Positions 1 through 4,593 of a stretch of 5,666 bases of DNA are shown piece after piece. The stretch's first letter is position 1. Each line of letters begins with the position of its first letter. Source of the DNA: DATFJC01 sp035269445 (GTDB lineage Bacteria > Patescibacteriota > Patescibacteriia > UBA2591 > UBA6264); NCBI GenBank assembly GCA_035269445.1, contig DATFJC010000031.1, forward strand, positions 1-5,666, written 5' to 3'. The notes below the pieces were generated by a model, which did not search any database, had not been told where the DNA came from, and saw nothing but the letters and a program-made list of their open reading frames with translations. Position numbers and translations under genes: made by a program.

Positions 1-309
1 TGCCACTATTATAAAATAAAAGAAAATATTAGTAGTATTTATAATAAAGGGCGCGAAAATAATTAGAATTATAGCTGTTAAAGCTACAACAGATGCGATG
101 AAAAAATAGGAATCTTTTTTATGGTATCCTAGACACCATAAGTATGATAGTAATGCAAGCATAAAAAGCTTGCTAAAAAAAAGACTGTTTTGAAGATTAA
201 AGCATAAATCCAGAAAATCAGCCATGAGAATCATAACTAAAGGAACAAGTATAATGAACGCAATAGCTATTATAAGAAATCTTCTTGGCTTAATTAATTG
301 CCTTTTCAT
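1..309 (-). CDS. Multi-span membrane protein, unknown function (3' end outside window)
   Basis: An open frame of 103 codons runs from the ATG at 309 to the window edge with no stop. The product begins MKRQLIKPRRF, a positively charged N-terminus. Hydrophobic segments follow at about residues 11-30, 44-62 and 69-90, with a fourth starting near 95. The short basic first segment suggests a cytoplasmic N-terminus, with KPRR before helix 1 and HKK after helix 2. The start is well supported: AAGGAGG lies 4 nt upstream, and a near-consensus promoter precedes it. I recognise no family motif. It could be a small polytopic membrane protein or the first helices of a longer transporter or enzyme. It has its own promoter, so it is probably not part of the toxin-antitoxin operon upstream. 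Confidence 0.75.
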   Translation of the reverse strand, partial: MKRQLIKPRRFLIIAIAFIILVPLVMILMADFLDLCFNLQNSLFFSKLFMLALLSYLWCLGYHKKDSYFFIASVVALTAIILIIFAPFIINTTNIFFYFIIVA

Positions 310-313
310 CTTT

Positions 314-320
314 CCTCCTT
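314..320 (-). promoter_or_regulatory. Strong Shine-Dalgarno site for the membrane-protein gene
   Basis: On the minus strand the sequence AAGGAGG ends 4 nt before the ATG at 309. It matches the anti-Shine-Dalgarno consensus and decides this start codon. It is the only canonical site before any start in the window; the other genes have AT-only or A-rich leaders. Confidence 0.8.
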
Positions 321-350
321 TTTTGTTTTAAAAAACTCAGTTCTACCTTT

Positions 351-379
351 ATAATAGCAATAAATAAAAGATTTGTCAA
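351..379 (-). promoter_or_regulatory. Sigma70-type promoter for the membrane-protein gene
   Basis: The minus strand shows a perfect -35 TTGACA (379-374), a 17-bp spacer and -10 TATTAT (356-351). A TG lies one base upstream of the -10, giving an extended -10 element. Transcription would start near 344, leaving a leader of about 35 nt that contains the AAGGAGG site. It lies in the 117-bp gap after the toxin gene. No convincing GC-rich terminator for the toxin operon is visible in that gap, only a run of seven T on the minus strand near 390-396. Confidence 0.7.
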
Positions 380-426
380 TCTAGGTAATAGTTTTAAAAA
401 AATAAACATAAATCAATTTCACTCAT

Positions 427-1197
427 CTATAACTGATCTATAAAATTAGAAAAATGTAAAACTCTATCTTTTTGACTAGAATCAAATAAAAATGGTTCTA
501 CATCGTTAGCTAATGCTTTAAAATTTAAATCCTTGGAAAAATTCTTTAACTTATTCTTTAATTGCTTCATATTATTAACACCAATTTTTTCAGATAAATA
601 ATCAAAATCTGGCTTAGTTTTAGAAAAAAGAAATACTATATCAAAAAAGTCTCTCCCCTTTGATCTATTTCTTTCAAAGATTGTTACAATCTTTTTACTA
701 AGAATAATTTTTAGCGGAGCTACATTTATTTGACGGAATACTTCAAACTTTTGTAAATAATGACTTTTAGGTTTATAGGGTATGGTTTGAGGAGCAGTAT
801 CTACTTGAATAACCATCTTTTCTCTTTTATGTGAACTCAGGTCATAATCAAAAAGAATATCTAAAATTTTTATTCTACTCCTAAAAGCATCCTTAAAAGT
901 ATTTTTAACTTCTACATTATACCCTTCCCTTTTTAAGCCGGTTTTAATCTTTTCAGATAAATCAATAAATTCTTTTTTATTTAAATTCTTTTTATCAAAA
1001 TCCAAAACTTCAGAAAATCTTGGATTATTATAAACCAACTTTAGTGCAGTACCACCTAAAAAGATTAATTTATTACTATATTTACTTTGAAATATTAAAT
1101 CTAAAATTTTATACTGAAAATACTCCCTTAAAATAGCCTTTTTAAAGATTTTTTGCTTTTTAGGGTATTCTTTTGTTAATTCATTTAAGTTAATCAT
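427..1197 (-). CDS. abiEii: AbiEii/AbiGii-family nucleotidyltransferase toxin (type IV TA), altered active site
   Basis: This 256-residue cytoplasmic protein is the toxin half of an AbiE-type pair. The family has a nucleotidyltransferase fold; related MenT toxins add nucleotides to tRNA and block translation when phage infection or stress releases them. Visible family features are GGTALKL (48-54), PRFSEVLDFD (59-68), a strand VIQVD (129-133), and the C-terminal Lys plus R-D-x-x-D signature (K168/K169, R182, D183, D186) in GRDFFDIVFLF. The family normally reads S-x-D-L-D after the GGT motif. Here the first Asp is Val64 (codon GTT at 1006-1008), leaving D66 and D68. The frame is otherwise intact, with no stop or frameshift. 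The start overlaps the antitoxin 3' end by 8 nt, implying translational coupling, and no Shine-Dalgarno is visible. Family assignment is firm; activity is uncertain. Confidence 0.88.
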   Translation of the reverse strand: MINLNELTKEYPKKQKIFKKAILREYFQYKILDLIFQSKYSNKLIFLGGTALKLVYNNPRFSEVLDFDKKNLNKKEFIDLSEKIKTGLKREGYNVEVKNTFKDAFRSRIKILDILFDYDLSSHKREKMVIQVDTAPQTIPYKPKSHYLQKFEVFRQINVAPLKIILSKKIVTIFERNRSKGRDFFDIVFLFSKTKPDFDYLSEKIGVNNMKQLKNKLKNFSKDLNFKALANDVEPFLFDSSQKDRVLHFSNFIDQL

Positions 1198-1810
1198 TTT
1201 TATTAATTAATTCTAATAAATCTTCAGTCTTCTTTTTTAAAGTATTAGAAGAAAATCTCTTTAAATATTCTCTTATTCTATCTTGATCAATCTTTTCTAA
1301 AAATTCATCTTTTTTAATTCTAAGATTTTTTAATTGCTTTTTATTTTTAATATCACTTCTTAAATAAAGTAAATCTAATATAGCCTTTTCTGGCTCAGCT
1401 AATTGATAAGTAAAATTATCTTTTTTAATATTTTTATAACCAAAAAATAAATTTGACTTAACATGCCGATATGAAAAATCACCTATTTCACTAGATAAGC
1501 TCCTTGTCTTACGAGTTGTAACACTTGTTACCTGATAAACAGTTTCTGGAATTAAATTATAATGATAAAGAACTCCTTCTAGGCTTATATATGAGGGAGA
1601 ATAAATTTTGTTAGCAATAAAATACAAATCTTCCTCACTTAATTCTTTATCATTAAAAACATAAAAATTGTGAGTTATTTTTGTTATTAAGTCTTTCTTT
1701 TGCCAGTCATAAAGACGTTGTCTATGAAAATCTTTTTCTAAATTTAAAACGTCTCTTACGTCAAAAAGTGGCTTTTTATTAAATTGTTGCCTTAATTCTG
1801 TAAATTTCAT
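1190..1810 (-). CDS. abiEi: AbiEi-family antitoxin / transcriptional autorepressor
   Basis: This 206-residue protein is the antitoxin half of the AbiE-type pair and lies upstream of the toxin, the usual order. An N-terminal winged-helix region (about 12-52, FDVRDVLNL through KITHNFYVF) should bind DNA. The central family block SPSYISLEGVLYHYNLIPE (71-89) is followed by VTTRKTR (97-103) and LAEPEKAILDLLYL (137-150), typical of AbiEi. The C-terminal part (about 155-206) is lysine-rich and helical, and would be the toxin-neutralising region. In studied AbiE systems the antitoxin represses its own promoter by binding inverted repeats; two inverted repeats lie just upstream here. The ATG at 1810 is preceded only by an A-rich AAAGAA stretch. 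The TAA stop overlaps the toxin ATG. Confidence 0.88.
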   Translation of the reverse strand: MKFTELRQQFNKKPLFDVRDVLNLEKDFHRQRLYDWQKKDLITKITHNFYVFNDKELSEEDLYFIANKIYSPSYISLEGVLYHYNLIPETVYQVTSVTTRKTRSLSSEIGDFSYRHVKSNLFFGYKNIKKDNFTYQLAEPEKAILDLLYLRSDIKNKKQLKNLRIKKDEFLEKIDQDRIREYLKRFSSNTLKKKTEDLLELINKND

Positions 1811-1818
1811 TTCTTTTT

Positions 1819-1836
1819 TTAACGATTTACCGTTAA
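1819..1836. promoter_or_regulatory. Inverted repeat, candidate AbiEi operator 1
   Basis: TTAACG (1819-1824) and CGTTAA (1831-1836) form a perfect 6-bp inverted repeat with a 6-bp spacer. It sits in the antitoxin leader, between the predicted transcription start and the ATG at 1810. Known AbiEi proteins repress from inverted repeats in this position. The CG steps stand out in AT-rich surroundings. Binding itself is inferred. Confidence 0.45.
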
Positions 1837-1851
1837 TTATAGAAATAATTA
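1834..1851. promoter_or_regulatory. Inverted repeat, candidate AbiEi operator 2 over the -10
   Basis: TAATTAT (1834-1840) and ATAATTA (1845-1851) form a perfect 7-bp inverted repeat around AGAA. It overlaps the -10 box (1848-1853) and abuts the first repeat. A protein bound here would block RNA polymerase. The arms are entirely A/T, so a chance origin is quite possible. Confidence 0.3.
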
Positions 1852-1875
1852 TAATACCTTTAAAAAAATAGTCAA
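1848..1875 (-). promoter_or_regulatory. Sigma70-type promoter of the abiE operon
   Basis: The minus strand reads TTGACT (1875-1870), a 16-bp spacer and a perfect TATAAT (1853-1848). Transcription would begin near 1841, about 30 nt before the antitoxin ATG. One inverted repeat overlaps the -10 and another lies in the leader, which suggests autorepression. Confidence 0.7.
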
Positions 1876-1889
1876 GACCTACTTATGCT

Positions 1890-1911
1890 AAAAAAGAGGG
1901 CTCAGCTCTTT
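1890..1911 (-). terminator. Small intrinsic terminator upstream of the abiE promoter
   Basis: On the minus strand AAAGAG (1911-1906) pairs with CTCTTT (1898-1893) across a 7-nt loop, and the T run continues to 1890. It is oriented to stop transcripts arriving from the gene at 2031-2633. It may be a back-up to the stronger terminator at 1968-2003, insulating the toxin-antitoxin promoter. Confidence 0.5.
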
Positions 1912-1967
1912 GCCAAAATTAAAACCCCCAACCTTTATATAATTTCATTTAAAATTCAGGGCCCTAT

Positions 1968-2003
1968 AAAAGAAAAGGCCTGGAATTTTCATCCCAGGCC
2001 TTT
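1968..2003 (-). terminator. Intrinsic terminator after the 200-residue protein gene
   Basis: A perfect 10-bp stem, AAAGGCCTGG (1974-1983) and CCAGGCCTTT (1994-2003), encloses a 10-nt loop. On the minus strand it is followed by TTTTCTTTT (1976-1968). It starts 28 nt past the TAA at 2031. It is one of the most GC-rich spots in the window. The T run lies on the minus-strand side, which fits the direction of the gene. Confidence 0.85.
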
Positions 2004-2030
2004 ATAATATCTATTTTATATATAGCAAGC

Positions 2031-2633
2031 TTAATCTTCTTTTTCTGGCGCTCCTCCAAGGCCTTTTTCTAAAATTTCATCCTCTTTTTTTCTTTCTATT
2101 CTTTCTTTTTCTATAAATCGTTTTTGGCCCTCCCATGCATCCTTAGAAAAAATTTGAATTACTTCTGTGTTGGCCTCAAAGGCAACCCTATCAATATTAG
2201 TAGCAAAAAACCGGACATTAATATCTTTGAGTTGCTTATAAGGATATTGAGCTACCCCTAAAAACTTTTTCAACATATCAAAGCGTCCTTTTTCGTTTCT
2301 AAAAAAAGAAGGAATTTTAATCTTCTTGTTTTGAGAACCTTCAAGATTGGTAAATATTTCATCCAAAAATCTCCCAATAGCTTCTTGGGTTTCCTCCACT
2401 TCTTTATCATACTGCTCAAGGGCTTCCTCGCCTTTTTCATCAGCTTTTTTATTATACTCCTTGGCCTTATCAAGCATACCAAACTTTTTAAAATTAATAG
2501 CAACGGTTCGTAAAGGATTTTCTGCTTTTGCAGCCTCAAATGCCTTATCTATATCTTCAACGCGAGCCTCCTTAGGAGAAGGTTCTTCCGCACTTTTAGT
2601 ACCTCTTGGTTGAGGTATTTTTTCATTGTTCAT
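2031..2633 (-). CDS. Hypothetical charged cytoplasmic protein, 200 residues
   Basis: I do not recognise a family. The product has no signal peptide or membrane segment. Residues 1-25 are a low-complexity Pro/Glu/Lys stretch. Residues 26-95 look helical and highly charged, with possible coiled-coil character around 55-95 (DKAKEYNKKADEKGEEALEQ). Residues 105-165 are richer in aromatic and hydrophobic residues (IPSFFRNEKGRFDMLKKFLG, then YPYKQLKDINVRFFATNIDR) and are probably the folded part. A charged helix (about 165-190) and an acidic end follow. The ATG at 2633 has no Shine-Dalgarno, only an A/T leader, but a near-consensus promoter lies about 40 nt upstream and a terminator follows the stop. 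It is therefore a stand-alone transcription unit after recA. Overlapping frames here are weaker, and the coherent charge pattern and flanking signals support this one. Confidence 0.8.
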   Translation of the reverse strand: MNNEKIPQPRGTKSAEEPSPKEARVEDIDKAFEAAKAENPLRTVAINFKKFGMLDKAKEYNKKADEKGEEALEQYDKEVEETQEAIGRFLDEIFTNLEGSQNKKIKIPSFFRNEKGRFDMLKKFLGVAQYPYKQLKDINVRFFATNIDRVAFEANTEVIQIFSKDAWEGQKRFIEKERIERKKEDEILEKGLGGAPEKED

Positions 2634-2671
2634 AAATTTAAATTTAATTTATTAAAAATATTAATATTAAT

Positions 2672-2700
2672 ATTATAAGACAAAATTAAGCCCCAGTCAA
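2672..2700 (-). promoter_or_regulatory. Sigma70-type promoter of the 200-residue protein gene
   Basis: The minus strand reads TTGACT (2700-2695), a 17-bp spacer and a perfect TATAAT (2677-2672). Transcription would start near 2665, leaving a leader of about 32 nt made almost only of A and T, with no ribosome-binding site. The -35 lies 12 nt past the recA stop, so the whole promoter fits in the 79-bp gap. No terminator for recA is visible, so recA transcripts may run into this gene. Confidence 0.7.
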
Positions 2701-2712
2701 GTTAATAAAGAT

Positions 2713-3831
2713 CTAATCTTCTTCCTCTTCTTTATCTTTTTTAATTTTATCTATAATATCTTGCTTAATTTTCTTAATCATTTTCTTGTCTTCTTTTAAG
2801 GCCTTTTTTGCTTTTTTCCAACCCACACCAAGCTTTTCATCATTATAGTAAATTGTATTACCTTTTCTTTTTATAATCCCTTTTTCAGCTCCTAAGTGAA
2901 GTATGTCACCTTCTTTAGAAATTCCCTCATTAAACATAATTTCAAATTCAGCTTTTTTAAAAGGAGGGGCTACTTTATTTTTAACAACTTTAGCCCTAAC
3001 TCTTCTTCCAATTACCTCATCTTTATTTTTTATCTGAGCCAAACGATTAAGTTTTATCCTAACTGAAGAATAAAATTTTAAAGCCAAACCACCAGTTGTA
3101 GTTTGAGGATTACCAAAATAAACACCTATTTTCATTCTTATTTGGTTTAAAAATATTACCGTAGTATTAGTTTTACCAACAATTCCAGTTAACTTTCTTA
3201 AAGCCTGACTCATAAGTCTAGCATGTAAACCCATTTGTTGATCTCCCATTTCACCTTCAATTTCTTTTTTAGGCGTAAGAGCAGCTACTGAATCAACTAC
3301 GATTATATCAACCCCGCCTGAACGCACTAATGTTTCTACAATTTCTAAGGCTTGCTCTCCTGTATCAGGCTGAGAAATTAAAAGGTCATCCATATTAACC
3401 CCTATTCTTTTAGCATATTCTGGGTCCAGAGCATGCTCAGCATCTATAAAAGCAGCTACTCCCCCTAGTTTTTGAGCCTCAGCTATAGCATGTAAAGACA
3501 TTGTAGTTTTACCACTCATTTCTTGACCAAAGATTTCAACCACTCTTCCTCTTGGTATCCCCCCTACTCCCAAGGCTGAATCTAAAGAAAAACAGCCAGT
3601 AGAAATAGCATCTACTTGTTTTCTTTCTCTTTCCCCTAACTTCATAACCGCTCCCTCACCAAAACGAGATTTTATTTTTTTAACTGCTTCATTGGCAGCT
3701 TTTTCTCTTTGTATTTGTTCAGTGGTCTTTTTTTTAGTTTCTGTTTTCTTTTTAGCTTTTTTCTTTGCTTTATTTTCTTTCTTTTTAGTTTCTTTCTTTT
3801 TAGTTTTTTTCTTTGTTTTATTTTTTGCCAT
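2713..3831 (-). CDS. recA: Recombinase RecA with lysine-rich N-terminal tail
   Basis: RecA forms ATP-dependent filaments on single-stranded DNA, drives homologous pairing and strand exchange, and promotes LexA-type self-cleavage. The 372-residue product aligns with E. coli RecA at an offset of +36. Visible are Walker A GQEMSGKT (102-109, K108), catalytic E132 in FIDAEHALD, Walker B IIVVD ending at D180, and L1 GEMGDQQMGLHARLMSQ. NQIRMK contains the ATP-sensing Q230, and L2 is FGNPQTTTGG (239-248) before F253. The C-terminal domain ends in an acidic EEEED. Odd points: the usual GPESSGKT is GQEMSGKT; L2 has Gln243 where E. coli has Glu207; and residues 1-37 are an extra tail with 21 lysines. 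ATG at 3831 is favoured because the next ATG (Met63) lies inside the core. No Shine-Dalgarno or LexA-box-like site is seen upstream. Confidence 0.97.
   Translation of the reverse strand: MAKNKTKKKTKKKETKKKENKAKKKAKKKTETKKKTTEQIQREKAANEAVKKIKSRFGEGAVMKLGERERKQVDAISTGCFSLDSALGVGGIPRGRVVEIFGQEMSGKTTMSLHAIAEAQKLGGVAAFIDAEHALDPEYAKRIGVNMDDLLISQPDTGEQALEIVETLVRSGGVDIIVVDSVAALTPKKEIEGEMGDQQMGLHARLMSQALRKLTGIVGKTNTTVIFLNQIRMKIGVYFGNPQTTTGGLALKFYSSVRIKLNRLAQIKNKDEVIGRRVRAKVVKNKVAPPFKKAEFEIMFNEGISKEGDILHLGAEKGIIKRKGNTIYYNDEKLGVGWKKAKKALKEDKKMIKKIKQDIIDKIKKDKEEEED
3774..3803. repeat. 15-bp tandem duplication inside the recA 5' end
   Basis: TTTCTTTCTTTTTAG occurs twice in tandem without mismatch (3774-3788, 3789-3803). 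Looser copies lie on both sides, between about 3730 and 3820. On the coding strand it adds one 5-residue Lys/Glu/Thr unit per copy without breaking frame. It lies in the segment encoding the lysine-rich tail, so the tail could lengthen or shorten by slippage. Confidence 0.75.
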
Positions 3832-3862
3832 ATTTTTTTATATATTATATTTTATAAGATTA

Positions 3863-3873
3863 ATTATATTATA
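3863..3873 (-). promoter_or_regulatory. Possible -10 element(s) for recA
   Basis: Two overlapping TATAAT hexamers occur on the minus strand (3873-3868 and 3868-3863), about 32-42 nt upstream of the recA ATG. No good -35 is visible at the right distance. The whole 98-bp gap (3832-3929) is nearly pure A/T, so matches by chance are likely. recA may instead be transcribed from upstream. Confidence 0.3.
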
Positions 3874-3929
3874 ACGTTTTTATTTTAAAAATAAAATTAT
3901 TAAATATTTATAAAAGATTAAAAAATAAC

Positions 3930-4580
3930 TTAATTGTCTTTATATAATACTTGGCGTACTACCTCTGCTTTATTAGAATGCTTTTTCTTAGCAGATATTT
4001 TTATAGTATTAACCCCAGGTAAAAGTTCAATAGACTTTTCAAAATAACCATTTTCTTGGCTTTGAATACTTTGGTTATTTATAAAAACCTCAGCTCGTTC
4101 TTCTGCCTTGCCCTTTATTAAAAGAGAGGAGGATTCGGTTATTAGATTTTCTTTAGGAGAAATTACATTAATATCAGGCATGGCCAAGGCTTGAAAAATA
4201 TTTAAGCCAAGATAAGAAATAATCATAACAAAACCTAAGATAAAAACCCCTGTTTTAAAAGTAAAAAGAGGCTTTTTTTTATCCTTGCTACTAGGTGGAA
4301 AAAACTTAGAATCTTTATTGGGCTTTAAAACATCTTGAAGTCGTTTAAGTACCTCATCTTTATTTAAACCTAAAAAATCAGCATATTTTAAAACCGCACC
4401 TTTGGTATAAACATAACCAGAGATTTTATGTAAATCATCATCTTCAATATATTGTAAAAACTTTTTTATTACTCCAGTTTCTATTTCTACCTGCTTTAAA
4501 GTAACCCCTTTTTCTTGCCTTTTTTGTTTAAAAAAATCTCCCAAGGTATTTGTATTTATTTTCTTTTGAGAAAAGCTCAT
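3930..4580 (-). CDS. RodZ-like membrane-anchored HTH protein with Ig-like extracytoplasmic domain
   Basis: The 216-residue protein has three parts. Residues 11-82 form a RodZ-type cytoplasmic helix-turn-helix (HTH_25): LGDFFKQKRQEKGVTLKQVEIETGV, then YIEDDDL and YTKGAVLKYADFLGL. A basic linker (about 86-110, KDKKKP) leads to one membrane segment (about 111-131). The outside part (135-216) has the pattern of a small beta-sandwich domain of the Glucodextranase-B/Ig-like type: INVISPKEN, IKGKAE, AEVFINN, ENGYF, LLPGVNTIKISA. In RodZ the HTH contacts MreB and helps position wall synthesis; that role here is inferred, and no mreB is in the window. The usual RodZ C-terminal domain (DUF4115) is not recognisable. 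It follows ftsK by 13 nt with no Shine-Dalgarno, so the two are probably co-transcribed. Confidence 0.85.
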   Translation of the reverse strand: MSFSQKKINTNTLGDFFKQKRQEKGVTLKQVEIETGVIKKFLQYIEDDDLHKISGYVYTKGAVLKYADFLGLNKDEVLKRLQDVLKPNKDSKFFPPSSKDKKKPLFTFKTGVFILGFVMIISYLGLNIFQALAMPDINVISPKENLITESSSLLIKGKAEERAEVFINNQSIQSQENGYFEKSIELLPGVNTIKISAKKKHSNKAEVVRQVLYKDN

Positions 4581-4593
4581 AATTTAATATAAT

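Noticed and set aside
310..2030. abiE pair as part of a transposon or integrated element
   Set aside because: I found no transposase, integrase, tRNA, terminal inverted repeat or target duplication around it; transfer is plausible for this family but unsupported here.
2270..2539. Minus-strand reading frame of 89 codons inside the 200-residue protein gene
   Set aside because: It is a shifted frame of a better gene, with no promoter or ribosome site of its own, and its Lys/Leu-rich composition is what a shifted AT-rich gene yields.
2331..2613. Two plus-strand reading frames (2331-2513 and 2347-2613) opposite the 200-residue protein gene
   Set aside because: They are antisense to a gene with clear promoter and terminator; their Ser/Leu/Phe-rich products reflect the complement of a Lys/Glu-rich gene.
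3692..3874. Plus-strand 60-codon frame that looks like a Phe-rich membrane peptide
   Set aside because: It is the antisense image of the lysine codons in the recA tail (AAA/AAG read as TTT/CTT) and has no start signals.
3832..3929. Terminator or SOS operator in the gap between the RodZ-like gene and recA
   Set aside because: Only A/T palindromes occur, such as TTTTATTTT with AAAATAAAA; there is no GC stem and no GAAC-N4-GTTC or CTGT-N8-ACAG type box.
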